The position numbers were made by a program, and so were the translations under genes. Positions 42,944 to 52,016 of a DNA stretch of 64,000 nt are shown here, piece after piece (position 1 is the stretch's first letter; the number at the start of each line of letters is the position of its first letter). This stretch comes from WTFY01 sp965205685 (GTDB lineage Bacteria > Pseudomonadota > Gammaproteobacteria > UBA4575), in contig OZ242174.1 in NCBI GenBank assembly GCA_965205685.1, positions 620,001 to 684,000 of the forward strand, written 5' to 3'. The notes beneath the pieces were generated by a model, which ran no database searches, had not been told where the DNA came from, and saw only the letters and a program-made list of their open reading frames with translations.

Positions 42944-44398
42944 ATGAATCTCAGCAATCCCTCGCTGTTTTGCGAGCAGTGCTACATCGATGGCACCTGG
43001 GTGGATGCGGACGATGGCAGCAGGATCGAAATTGACAATCCGGCCGATGGCACGATCATCGGCTCGGTTCCCAGGATGGGTGCCGCCGAGACCCGGCGTG
43101 CCATCCAGGCAGCCAGCGCGGCATTCCCGAAATGGCGGGCACTCACCGCCAAGGAGCGGGCGGGTATCCTGCGCAACTTGTTCGAGCTGATCATGCAAAA
43201 CCAGGAGGACCTCGCTGTTCTCATGACCAGCGAGCAGGGCAAACCTCTGGTGGAATCGCGCGCGGAAGTCGGCTACGGGGCTTCCTTCGTCGAATGGTTT
43301 GCGGAGGAAGGCAAGCGCATCTACGGTGACACCATTCCCGGTCATCAGCAGGACAAGCGCATCGTGGTGATCAAGGAGCCGGTGGGTGTCGTGGCCTCGA
43401 TCACCCCCTGGAATTTTCCGCTCGCCATGCTGACGCGCAAGGTTGCACCGGCACTGGCCGCCGGATGCACCGTCATCGCCAAACCTGCATCCCAGACACC
43501 CCACACGGCGCTTGCCCTGGCGAGGCTCGCCGAGCAGGCCGGCATCCCCGAAGGCGTGCTGAATGTCCTGTGTGGCATCAGTTCCGAGATCGGTGGCGAG
43601 ATCACATCCAACCCGGCCGTGCGCAAGCTCAGCTTTACCGGTTCAGCCGAGGTCGGCAAGCGGCTGACGGAGCAATGTGCGCAGACCATGAAGAAGGTAA
43701 CGATGGAGTTGGGGGGCAATGCACCGTTCATCGTTTTTGACGATGCCGACATCGAGTCCGCCGTCGAGGGTGCAATGCAATCCAAGTTTCGAAACGCCGG
43801 GCAGACCTGTGTCTGCGCGAACCGTATATTCGTGCAGGACGGCATCTATGACCGCTTCAACGAGAAACTGGCCGCGGCGGTCAGTGCCCTGAATGTAGGC
43901 AACGGCCTGGATGAGGCAACCGAGATCGGACCGCTGATCGACCAGCACGCCATCGAAAAGGTCGAACACCATGTCCAGGATGCCTCCACCAAGGGTGCCC
44001 GAGTGCTTACAGGCGGGGAGCGTCACACCTTGGGGGGGAATTTTTATTCACCCACGGTGCTGGCCGATGCGACTTCTGACATGGCGCTGAGCAGGGAAGA
44101 AACCTTCGGGCCACTTGCACCGGTATATCGCTTCAAGACCGGGGAGGATGCAATCAGGATGGCCAATGACACGGAGTACGGGCTTGCAGCCTACTTCTAT
44201 ACCCGGGACATCACTCGTGTCTGGAAGATCGCCGAAGCCCTGGAATACGGCATCGTCGGCATCAATACCGGACTGATCTCAACCGAGGTGGCACCCTTTG
44301 GAGGCGTGAAGGAATCCGGCATCGGCCGCGAAGGGTCCAAATACGGCATCGAGGAATACCTGGAAATCAAGTACCTGTGCATGGGCGGCATCACCTGA
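42944..44398 (+). CDS. gabD: NAD(P)-dependent succinate-semialdehyde dehydrogenase-type aldehyde dehydrogenase
   Basis: A 484-residue aldehyde dehydrogenase of the GabD group. The cofactor region reads ITPWNFPLAMLTRKVAPALAAG in pieces, the general-base Glu is in KKVTMELGGNAPFIVFDDAD, and the nucleophile Cys is in NAGQTCVCANRIFV. GINTGLISTEVAPFGGVKESG supports a succinate-semialdehyde dehydrogenase-like substrate pocket. No gabT adjoins it. It diverges from the ligase-decarboxylase pair, so it may oxidise an aldehyde related to that pathway, though this is inference. Confidence 0.87.
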   Translation: MNLSNPSLFCEQCYIDGTWVDADDGSRIEIDNPADGTIIGSVPRMGAAETRRAIQAASAAFPKWRALTAKERAGILRNLFELIMQNQEDLAVLMTSEQGKPLVESRAEVGYGASFVEWFAEEGKRIYGDTIPGHQQDKRIVVIKEPVGVVASITPWNFPLAMLTRKVAPALAAGCTVIAKPASQTPHTALALARLAEQAGIPEGVLNVLCGISSEIGGEITSNPAVRKLSFTGSAEVGKRLTEQCAQTMKKVTMELGGNAPFIVFDDADIESAVEGAMQSKFRNAGQTCVCANRIFVQDGIYDRFNEKLAAAVSALNVGNGLDEATEIGPLIDQHAIEKVEHHVQDASTKGARVLTGGERHTLGGNFYSPTVLADATSDMALSREETFGPLAPVYRFKTGEDAIRMANDTEYGLAAYFYTRDITRVWKIAEALEYGIVGINTGLISTEVAPFGGVKESGIGREGSKYGIEEYLEIKYLCMGGIT

Positions 44399-44495
44399 GG
44401 GCACCAGCGCATCCATTGCTGGGATGAGGTTCGGGCCGCCCACAGGGTCAAGTCCTGTAACACGCACCGTTACTGGCCCGTAAAGACGGTCTGCA

Positions 44496-46304
44496 CTACA
44501 ACTCTGCCTCGCTGCGGTGGCATGCGATCGAATGGCCATGACCCAGATTGTGCAAGGGGGGCACCTCCTGATTGCATGTTCCAGCGATGGCCAGCGGACA
44601 GCGGCGGTAGAAAGGGCAGCCCCTGTCGGTGATCTCGACGACCCGGTCGATGCTGGCCTGGGTCTCGCGCATCTCAAGGGTTCTCTCCAGCCAGCCCTGG
44701 CTCAATTCCGGAACCGAGGCAATCAGCAGGCGGGTGTAGGGATGGTAGGGCGGTGCAAGCACACGGTTTGCGGGACCCTGTTCCACCACCAGCCCGGCAT
44801 AGAGCACGGCGATGTCATCGGCAAAGGAGGCGATCGCCGACAGGTCATGACTGATGAAAACAAAGGAAACATCGGTTTGCTCGCGAAGGCGCTTGAGGAG
44901 TTCGATGATGCTGGCGCCAATAATCGTGTCCAGGGCCGAGATCACCTCGTCACACAGCAGGATTTCGGGGGATGCGGCAAGTGCCCGAGCCAGGTTGATG
45001 CGCTGCTTCTGGCCGCCAGACAATTCTTCGGGGTAGCGCTCTGAAAATTCAGGGGGCAGTTCAACCATGTGCAGCAGCTCGGTGATGCGTTGTTTTTTCT
45101 CCTTGCCCGAGAGTCCGAAGTAGAACTCGAGTGGGCGGCCCAGGAGCTGATCGACCCGCTGATGCGGGTTGAGCGCGTTATCGGCCATCTGGAAAACGAA
45201 CTGGATCTTCTGTAATTGCCGGCGCTCACGCTGCCGCAGGCTGGGCTTCAGTGGCTGGCCCTTGAGCAGTACATCACCTTGCATGGCGGGGAGCAGTCCT
45301 GAAATCACCCGGGCAAGTGTTGATTTGCCGCATCCGGACTCGCCGATCACGCCCAGTGAGCGACCCTGTCCGACGGCGACATGAACATCCCGAAGCACCT
45401 TGACCGTGTGCCCGCTCGCATGTTTTCTCCCGTAGCCCGCAGTCAGATCTTTCACCTCAAGTGCAGGTACGTCTTGTCTTGTTTCTTCTAGGCTTTCCGG
45501 CCTCAGGGTGCTGTCCGGAGGCGGGCGCACAGCACCGATCAGCTGGCGTGTATAGCGATGCTGCGGGCGGTTGAGGATGTCATCGACGGTGCCGTATTCC
45601 TCAACCTCACCGGCATAGAGTACGACGATGCGATCTGCGATCTGAGCCACGATGGAAAGGTCATGGGTCACGTAAAGTGCGGCGGCGCCTTCCTGGCGGA
45701 TGACGTCCTTGAATGCCTTGAGTACCTCGATCTGCGTGGTCACATCCAGTGCCGTGGTGGGCTCATCCAGAACCAGCAGGTCAGGCTTGCCGCACAGGGC
45801 CATCGCGGCCATGAGCCGCTGCAACTGACCGCCTGAGACTTGGTGCGGGTAGCGCCTGCCCAGGTGATCCGGGTCTGGCAGGCCCAGGGCCTGATAGAGG
45901 TCGGTTGCACGCCGGTCGGCCTCGGCCTGGGAGAGCTGTCCGTGGAGCACGGAGGCTTCGGTCACCTGTGCCCCGATCCTGAGCGCGGGATTGAAGGCTG
46001 CGGCGGCACTTTGTGCAAGGTAGGCGACCCGTTGTCCGCGAAGTCTTCGTTTCTCATCCGCCGGCATGGCAAGGATGTCGTCTCCGTTGAGCCGGACTTC
46101 ACCTGCCCGGAACTCCAGGCCCGGCTTGGCGTACCCCAGGGTCGACAATGCGAGGGTGGTCTTGCCGGAACCAGACTCGCCGATCAATGCCAGGACCTCG
46201 CCTGCATCGAGCTGCAGGCTTACACCATTGATGACAGGCGCCGGACTGGCCCCACCGCCCGCAGCCTCGATGACTAGGTTGTCGATTTCCAGCAGCGCGG
46301 GCAT
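44496..46304 (-). CDS. peptide-type ABC transporter, fused double ATP-binding protein (DppD-DppF-like)
   Basis: A 602-residue protein with two complete nucleotide-binding domains. The first has Walker A GESGSGKTTL, signature VSGGQLQRLMAAM and Walker B LLVLDEPTTALD. The second has GESGCGKSTL, LSGGQKQRINLARAL and ILLCDEVISALD. Each ends with the oligopeptide-transporter extension; the last carries CPFYRRCPLAIAGTC. Such YejF-like fusions power dipeptide/oligopeptide importers. The ATG at 46304 shares one base with the permease stop (TGATG). Confidence 0.93.
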   Translation of the reverse strand: MPALLEIDNLVIEAAGGGASPAPVINGVSLQLDAGEVLALIGESGSGKTTLALSTLGYAKPGLEFRAGEVRLNGDDILAMPADEKRRLRGQRVAYLAQSAAAAFNPALRIGAQVTEASVLHGQLSQAEADRRATDLYQALGLPDPDHLGRRYPHQVSGGQLQRLMAAMALCGKPDLLVLDEPTTALDVTTQIEVLKAFKDVIRQEGAAALYVTHDLSIVAQIADRIVVLYAGEVEEYGTVDDILNRPQHRYTRQLIGAVRPPPDSTLRPESLEETRQDVPALEVKDLTAGYGRKHASGHTVKVLRDVHVAVGQGRSLGVIGESGCGKSTLARVISGLLPAMQGDVLLKGQPLKPSLRQRERRQLQKIQFVFQMADNALNPHQRVDQLLGRPLEFYFGLSGKEKKQRITELLHMVELPPEFSERYPEELSGGQKQRINLARALAASPEILLCDEVISALDTIIGASIIELLKRLREQTDVSFVFISHDLSAIASFADDIAVLYAGLVVEQGPANRVLAPPYHPYTRLLIASVPELSQGWLERTLEMRETQASIDRVVEITDRGCPFYRRCPLAIAGTCNQEVPPLHNLGHGHSIACHRSEAEL

Positions 46305-47236
46305 CAGATGATTTTCTCCGCAAGCTTGTCGCCGTGGTGGGCGGAGATGTCGTCGACGACCAGGTTGATGGCAACGGTCAGGCTGGCAATCGCAAGGGCC
46401 GGGATCAGGGGTGCGATGGCCCCGTAGGGCAGTCCGGCCAGATTTTCCCTGACCATGCCGCCCCAGTCGGATTGCGGTGGCTGTACGCCCAGCCCGAGAA
46501 AGCTCAGGCCCGAGAGAAACAGGATGATGTAGACAAACCGCAGGCCAAAATCGCTTGCCATGGGCAGGATCATGCCGGGCAGAACCTCGCGGCGGATGAT
46601 CCATCCGAGTCCCTCGCCGCGCACCCGTGCAGCATCGACGAAATCGCTGACCATGATATCCAGGCCGAAGGCGCGGGCGATCCGGAACACGCTGGATGCG
46701 TAAATCAGGCTCGTGAGGGCGATCAGCACAGGGAGGGTACTGCCGTATGCGGAGATCACGACCATGCCCAGCATGATGGTCGGCATGGACAGTACGGCAT
46801 CATTGAGGCGGCTGAGCGAACTGTCCAGGACCCGGCCTCCTGCGGCAGCCGCGATGCCCAGTGTTATTCCGATGAGGTAGGCCAGCAAGGTGGAGAGCAG
46901 CGAGATTCCGATCGTTGTGCGGGCTCCGTAGAGCAGCCGCGAAAGGGTGTCGCGACCCAGGTAGTCTGTGCCCAGGTAGGCAACGTTCCCCGGAGGCAGG
47001 AAGTCGGTGACAGGGTAGGGATCATCTAGGCCGGGCTCGATGAAAAGGGCTTCGTCCAGGAATTCCGCCTCGTGGAAGGGGGCCACCCAGGGGCCGATGA
47101 AGACCATGGTGATCCAGAACAGGATGACGACGATTCCGGTCTTGCCGGCGCCGGAAAACCGCAGACTGCGCCCCGGCAGCTCCATGGGCTCGGCGTGCCT
47201 GCTGATCCCCGACGGACTGTTAACAGGGGCGCTCAT
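46304..47236 (-). CDS. peptide-type ABC transporter permease, DppC-like
   Basis: A 310-residue inner-membrane permease with six or so helices. TDYLGRDTLSRLLYGARTTIGISLL is the DppC/OppC N-terminal signature, and the EAA loop reads FVDAARVRGEGLGWIIRREVLPG. WGGMVRENL lies near the C-terminus. It pairs with the DppB-like permease just upstream, whose stop region overlaps its start by four bases. Confidence 0.92.
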   Translation of the reverse strand: MSAPVNSPSGISRHAEPMELPGRSLRFSGAGKTGIVVILFWITMVFIGPWVAPFHEAEFLDEALFIEPGLDDPYPVTDFLPPGNVAYLGTDYLGRDTLSRLLYGARTTIGISLLSTLLAYLIGITLGIAAAAGGRVLDSSLSRLNDAVLSMPTIMLGMVVISAYGSTLPVLIALTSLIYASSVFRIARAFGLDIMVSDFVDAARVRGEGLGWIIRREVLPGMILPMASDFGLRFVYIILFLSGLSFLGLGVQPPQSDWGGMVRENLAGLPYGAIAPLIPALAIASLTVAINLVVDDISAHHGDKLAEKII

Positions 47237-48201
47237 CGGGGGTACCGAAGCCTGGGATTGGACAGGATCGAGGCCAGATCGGCAATGAAGACCAGCAAAA
47301 TGTATGCGCTGCAGAAAATCATGGCGCAGGCCTGCACGAGGGGCAGGTCGCGGGTCTGGACCGCATCGACCATCAGTTTGGCAAGACCCGGGTAGGCGAA
47401 GATGGTTTCAACGATGACCACCCCGCTGATCAGGTAGGCCAGGTTCAGGGCGATCACGTTGACGATGGGTCCCACGGCATTGGGCAGCGCATGGTGCAGG
47501 ACGATCCTCCTGCGCGGCAGTCCCTTGAGGACGGCCATCTCGATGTAGGGGGAACTCATGACATTGAGAACGCTGGCCCGGGTCATGCGTACGATCTGTG
47601 AGGACGCCACGATCACCAGGGTCAGGGTTGGCAGGGCCAGTGCCTTGAGCAGGGCCGCCCCGGTTTCCGTGCCACTGAGGTAGGCGGTCGCCGGCAGCCA
47701 GCCCAGGTACACGGCAACGACCAGCACCAGGGCGGTGGCCACCAGGAACTCCGGTACGGAGACCAGACCGAGGGTGCTCAGCGTGATGGTGCGGTCCAGG
47801 CGGGTTCCAGGGTATGTGGCCGCCGCGAGTCCCAGCCCCAGGGAAAGCGGCATGGCGATCAGGGCAACCGCGCCTGCAAGGTTCACGGTGTTGATCAGGC
47901 GCGGCACGATCATCTCGGAGATCGGTGTGCCGCCGGTCCCGGCACCTGCACCGGCCTTGGAAATACCGAGATCCCCGCTGAAAAGATCGCCCAGCCACAG
48001 GAAGTAGCGTACGTAAGCGGGCTGGTCGAGACCGAGTGTGCTGCGAAGGGCCGCCAGGGATTCGGGCGTGGCCATCTGTCCCAGGATGATGCTCGCGACA
48101 TCCCCCGGCAGGACGCTGGTACCAAGAAAAATCAGCACCGACACCACGATCAGGGTGACCAGGCCGGTGGCTATCCGGTGCAGGACGGCGCGGATCAGCA
48201 T
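47233..48201 (-). CDS. peptide-type ABC transporter permease, DppB-like
   Basis: A 322-residue permease. It begins IRAVLHRIATGLVTLIVVSVLIFL, typical of DppB/OppB, and has LRSTLGLDQPAYVRYFLWLGDLFSGDLG, an EAA-type loop at SPYIEMAVLKGLPRRRIVLHHALPNA, and VVIVETIFAYPGLAKLMVDAV near the end. It starts 25 bases after the binding-protein gene and overlaps the DppC-like gene by four bases, so the four transporter genes form one operon. Confidence 0.92.
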   Translation of the reverse strand: MLIRAVLHRIATGLVTLIVVSVLIFLGTSVLPGDVASIILGQMATPESLAALRSTLGLDQPAYVRYFLWLGDLFSGDLGISKAGAGAGTGGTPISEMIVPRLINTVNLAGAVALIAMPLSLGLGLAAATYPGTRLDRTITLSTLGLVSVPEFLVATALVLVVAVYLGWLPATAYLSGTETGAALLKALALPTLTLVIVASSQIVRMTRASVLNVMSSPYIEMAVLKGLPRRRIVLHHALPNAVGPIVNVIALNLAYLISGVVIVETIFAYPGLAKLMVDAVQTRDLPLVQACAMIFCSAYILLVFIADLASILSNPRLRYPR

Positions 48202-48226
48202 GGGCGCATCGGCCTGCAGTTCGGGC

Positions 48227-49828
48227 TCACTCGCTCATCCAGGCAAATTCAACCCACTCGTAGGCTCCTATCGCACCCAGCGGGACCACGGGAATGCCAT
48301 GGATCCTGTCACTGACGCCATCGAGGACGTTAATGTGGCAGGGGATGACCATGCCACTGCCCTCGTGCACGAGGCGCTGCATTTCGCAAAGCATCTCGTA
48401 ACGCCGGGCGGGGTCAGTTTCTGCCAGTTGCATCTGCAGCAGTTCCCCGAACCGTGGGTTGTTCCAGTACGTGTCGTTCCACGCTGCCCCCGGTGCAAAC
48501 TGGATGGCAAGCATGGAATTGGCCGTCGGGCGCATGTTCCAGGAGACCACGTTCATCGGCTCCTTCATCCAGACAGCGCCCCAGTACCCGTCGGTCGGGA
48601 CTTGGCGAATGGACAGGTCAAAACCGATTTTCTTCAGGTTGGCCTGCATCAACAGACAGGTTTCAACGACGCCGGCGGCCACCGGGGCAACGAAAAGCTC
48701 GGCCGACGAGATTCCTGCCTGTTTCAGGTGCCACTTGGCCTTGTCAGGATCATACGGGCGCTGCGGCAGGTCCGCGCAATGATCGGCCCCGTAGGCGGGC
48801 GAGATCGGATGATCGTTGCCGATCTGGCCATGTCCCTTGAGGATGGAGCGGACGATGCGCTCGCGGTCCTGGATGTATTGCATTCCCTTGACAAAGTGGT
48901 CGCTCTCCCCGGGCGGGGTGTTCTTGAGGCAGCAGATCCCGCCGTAGCGCCCGGACGGCGTCGAGTTCACGTGCACGCCTTCGGTGCTTTCGATCAGGCG
49001 CACACTTCGGGAATTGACCGAAGCGATGAGATGCACGTCTCCTGCAATCAGAGCATTGACCCGCGCGATCGGGTCAGTGATCGCGGTCAGCACCAGCGAG
49101 TCGAAGTTCGGTCCGTCCCGCCAGTAGTTGGGGTTTCGCGAGTGCAGCGAGCGCACCCCAGGCTCGAAGGATTCGAGTATGTACGGGCCGGTACCGATGC
49201 CCTTGCGAAAGTCGGTGGTATCCTTCTTGACGATCTTGGCCTGTTTTTCACCCAGCTTGATCGGCAGGTCCCGGTCCGGCGCGCTGAGCTTGGCCCTGAC
49301 CGTGTGCTTGTCTACTTTGCGCCATTCAGTGACCGAGGCGAAGTAGGCCTTGATCACTGATGGTGAATCTGCCCCGAGATGACGGTTCATGCTCCAGACG
49401 ACGTCGTCTGCGGTCAGCGGGGAGCCGTCATGGAATTCCACGCCCTTGCGGATCTTGAAGGTGAATTCGGTGCCATCGTGGTTGGCGCTCCACTCCTCCG
49501 CAAGTTCCGGATGCAGCGTCAGGTGGTCAAGGATCTGGGTCAGGTTGTTGTAGCAGGCGCGCCCGCGCGTGTAATCGATGCCCGATGTGAACACGATCGG
49601 GTCGAGCTGGTCATCCGGTCCGTGCAGGTTGTTGGCGTAGATGGCGGTACCGCCCTTGCGCGGGCTCAATGCCAGGGCACTGGCATGGGCCAGGTGGGAT
49701 TGGGCTCCTGCAGCTGAGATACCAAGTGCGCTGAGGGCTGCAAGGAAATCGCGACGGCTGATGCCGCCGTCCCTGAATTTTTGCTGCAAGGCCCGGATAT
49801 CCTTGCCTGTGGTTTCATCCCCGTGCAT
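48227..49828 (-). CDS. ABC transporter substrate-binding protein, family 5, Tat-exported
   Basis: A 533-residue periplasmic binding protein of the dipeptide/oligopeptide (SBP_bac_5) family. A twin-arginine motif SRRDFLAALSALG at about residues 24-36 precedes a hydrophobic stretch, so export as a folded protein is likely; this is less common for this family than Sec. TFKIRKGVEFHDGSPLTADDVVWSMNRH and GTGPYILESF are characteristic. It lacks a lipobox. A TATAAT on the minus strand (49858-49863) may be its -10. No visible Shine-Dalgarno precedes the ATG. The ligand is unknown. Confidence 0.92.
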   Translation of the reverse strand: MHGDETTGKDIRALQQKFRDGGISRRDFLAALSALGISAAGAQSHLAHASALALSPRKGGTAIYANNLHGPDDQLDPIVFTSGIDYTRGRACYNNLTQILDHLTLHPELAEEWSANHDGTEFTFKIRKGVEFHDGSPLTADDVVWSMNRHLGADSPSVIKAYFASVTEWRKVDKHTVRAKLSAPDRDLPIKLGEKQAKIVKKDTTDFRKGIGTGPYILESFEPGVRSLHSRNPNYWRDGPNFDSLVLTAITDPIARVNALIAGDVHLIASVNSRSVRLIESTEGVHVNSTPSGRYGGICCLKNTPPGESDHFVKGMQYIQDRERIVRSILKGHGQIGNDHPISPAYGADHCADLPQRPYDPDKAKWHLKQAGISSAELFVAPVAAGVVETCLLMQANLKKIGFDLSIRQVPTDGYWGAVWMKEPMNVVSWNMRPTANSMLAIQFAPGAAWNDTYWNNPRFGELLQMQLAETDPARRYEMLCEMQRLVHEGSGMVIPCHINVLDGVSDRIHGIPVVPLGAIGAYEWVEFAWMSE

Positions 49829-49857
49829 TGGTCATGGCTTTGCTGGCGTGCAGGTCC

Positions 49858-49863
49858 ATTATA
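49858..49863 (-). promoter_or_regulatory. candidate -10 box of the peptide transporter operon
   Basis: A perfect TATAAT on the minus strand, 30 bases upstream of the binding-protein start codon. No convincing -35 hexamer is present at 16-18 bases. Confidence 0.4.
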
Positions 49864-50028
49864 GGGAGGATTGTCCCGCCCGTCCTTTGCACGTGGAATC
49901 CGGATCCGATTTTCCGGGTTTGGTTGATCGATTCTTGTTAATATCCTACGCTCTTGCGATTCGCACATTAATTAACATCGTTTTCCACCCTTGAAGCCAC
50001 TTCGATTACGTCCCCGACGCTGTTTCCC

Positions 50029-51108
50029 ATGAGTGATGAACTAGAAAACCTGCGCCGCAAGATTGACACTGTAGACCGCTCCCTGGTGGAGTTGATCAAT
50101 GAACGGGCGAAACTGGCGTTGCAGATCGCGCAGGTGAAAACCGATACCTGCAAGAACCAGAGCTACTATCACCCGGAACGCGAGGCTCTGGTCGTTCGCA
50201 ACACGATCAAGCACAATCAGGGGCCGCTGTCCGACAAGGAAATGGCGCGCCTGATTCGCGAGACCATGTCCGCATGCCTGGCCCTGCAGCAGCCGCTGCT
50301 GGTGGCGTTTCTCGGGCCGTCCGGGACTTTTACCGAAGAGGCCGCACACAAGCATTTCGGAAATTCCATCCGCACCCAGGCGGCGGATTCCATCGACGAT
50401 GTGTTCCGCGAGGTGGAGTCGGACCACGCCGATTACGGGGTCGTGCCGATTGAAAATTCAACGCAGGGCATCGTCAACAGTACGCTGGACATGTTTCTCG
50501 AGTCGGTGCTCAAGATCGTCGGCGAAGTCGAGTTGCAGGTCCGCCAGCACCTGATGAGCAAGGCTGCGGACTTGTCCGAAGTCAAGACACTGTATGCCCA
50601 CCAGCAGTCCCTGGCGCAGTGCAAGCGCTGGCTGGGGGCCAACCTGCCGGAGGTTTTGCAGGTGCCGGTGTACAGCAACGCCGAGGCCGCCCGGCGTGCA
50701 GCCGAGGAGCCGGATGCCGCGGCCATCGCGGGCATCGAGGCGGCGCGCACCTACCAGTTGACGGTCCTGAAGAAGAGCATCCAGGATGCTGCCGACAATA
50801 CCACGCGCTTTTTGATCATCGGAAAGCAGGAAATTGGACCGACCGGTACAGACAAGACCACTTTGCTCGTTTCGGCAAAAAACAAGCCCGGCGCCCTCTA
50901 CAGCCTGCTCAAGCCGCTGGCAGACAACAACGTCAGCATGACACGGATCGAATCCAGGCCCTCGCACTTCGTGAACTGGGAGTACGTGTTTTTCCTGGAC
51001 CTCGACGGCCACAGGGAAGACCCTTCGGTCAAGCACTCGCTTGAAGCCCTGCAAGCCGAAGCCGGTCTGCTCAAGATCCTTGGATCCTACCCCAAGGCCG
51101 TGCTTTGA
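50029..51108 (+). CDS. pheA: bifunctional chorismate mutase/prephenate dehydratase (P-protein)
   Basis: A 359-residue protein with three parts: an N-terminal AroQ chorismate mutase (residues about 3-85, LRRKIDTVDRSLVELINERAKLA), prephenate dehydratase (about 92-270, with FLGPSGTFTEEAA, VVPIENSTQGIVNSTLD and the catalytic DNTTRFLII), and a C-terminal ACT domain (KPGALYSLLKPLADNNVSMTRIESRPS) for phenylalanine feedback. It is followed by tyrA, aroA and cmk on the same strand. The hisC-type aminotransferase found here in Pseudomonas is absent. Confidence 0.96.
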   Translation: MSDELENLRRKIDTVDRSLVELINERAKLALQIAQVKTDTCKNQSYYHPEREALVVRNTIKHNQGPLSDKEMARLIRETMSACLALQQPLLVAFLGPSGTFTEEAAHKHFGNSIRTQAADSIDDVFREVESDHADYGVVPIENSTQGIVNSTLDMFLESVLKIVGEVELQVRQHLMSKAADLSEVKTLYAHQQSLAQCKRWLGANLPEVLQVPVYSNAEAARRAAEEPDAAAIAGIEAARTYQLTVLKKSIQDAADNTTRFLIIGKQEIGPTGTDKTTLLVSAKNKPGALYSLLKPLADNNVSMTRIESRPSHFVNWEYVFFLDLDGHREDPSVKHSLEALQAEAGLLKILGSYPKAVL

Positions 51109-51129
51109 AGCCGCCGGCGAAACGCATCG

Positions 51130-51993
51130 ATGTTCGATAGAGTTTGTCTGGTCGGCGTGGGCCTGATCAACGGCTCGCTTGCGAAAGACCTGAAACGTCT
51201 GGACCTGGCCCGGACCATCACGGGACTCGGGCGAGACCGCGAGCGCCTGGCCGGTGCGCACTCTGCAGGCCTCATCGATGACTTCGACCTGCTGGCAGAT
51301 GCGGACGTGACGGACGCGGACCTGGTGGTCCTCGGCGTGCCGGTGGCGAAGACAGCGGAGGTACTGGAGGCGATCCGGCCGAGCCTGGGTTCTACGACTC
51401 TGCTGACCGACGTCGGCAGTACCAAGTGCAGCGTGATTCGTGCAGCCGAGCAGGTCTTCGGTGATTTGCCCAGGCAGTTTGTTCCCGGACATCCGATTGC
51501 AGGCAGCGAACAGATCGGCTACGAGCATGCGAAAGCCCGCCTGTTTGACGGGCGCAGGGTGATCCTGACCCCGACCGAAAACACCGACGCCCAGGCACTG
51601 CAGCGCATCCGGGCCATGTGGCAGGCAGTGGGCGCTGAGGTGGATGAACTGAGCGCAGATCGGCATGACCTGATCCTGTCGGCTACCAGCCATCTGCCGC
51701 ACATGGTGGCCTACACTCTGGTGAACTACCTGGAAGCCAAGCCCGAGGCTGACCAGATCTTCGACTATGCGGCCGCCGGCTTTTACGATTTTACGCGCAT
51801 TGCCTCCAGCAGTCCGGCCATGTGGACGGATATCTGCATGGCCAACCGTGAGCAACTGCTGGTCTCCATCGAGGGTTTCGGGCAGCTTTTGAAAGAGCTG
51901 CACTCGCTGATCTCTGACGACAAGGAAGAGGCTCTGTATGCCTTCCTTGAGCAGGCCAAGCACTTGCGCGATCACAATTCTTCAAAGAAGTAG
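51130..51993 (+). CDS. tyrA: prephenate dehydrogenase
   Basis: A 287-residue NAD(P)-dependent enzyme. The Rossmann motif is VCLVGVGLINGSLAKDLK, with Ile replacing the more usual Gly-Leu-Met spacing, then LTDVGSTKCSVIRAAE, FVPGHPIAGSEQIGYEHAK and SATSHLPHMVAYTLVN. It has no chorismate mutase or ACT domain, so it is the compact monofunctional form. In Pseudomonas tyrA and aroA are one fused gene; here they are separate and 17-23 bases apart. Confidence 0.94.
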   Translation: MFDRVCLVGVGLINGSLAKDLKRLDLARTITGLGRDRERLAGAHSAGLIDDFDLLADADVTDADLVVLGVPVAKTAEVLEAIRPSLGSTTLLTDVGSTKCSVIRAAEQVFGDLPRQFVPGHPIAGSEQIGYEHAKARLFDGRRVILTPTENTDAQALQRIRAMWQAVGAEVDELSADRHDLILSATSHLPHMVAYTLVNYLEAKPEADQIFDYAAAGFYDFTRIASSSPAMWTDICMANREQLLVSIEGFGQLLKELHSLISDDKEEALYAFLEQAKHLRDHNSSKK

Positions 51994-52016
51994 GGCCGTC
52001 TCCACACACCGTGTCC

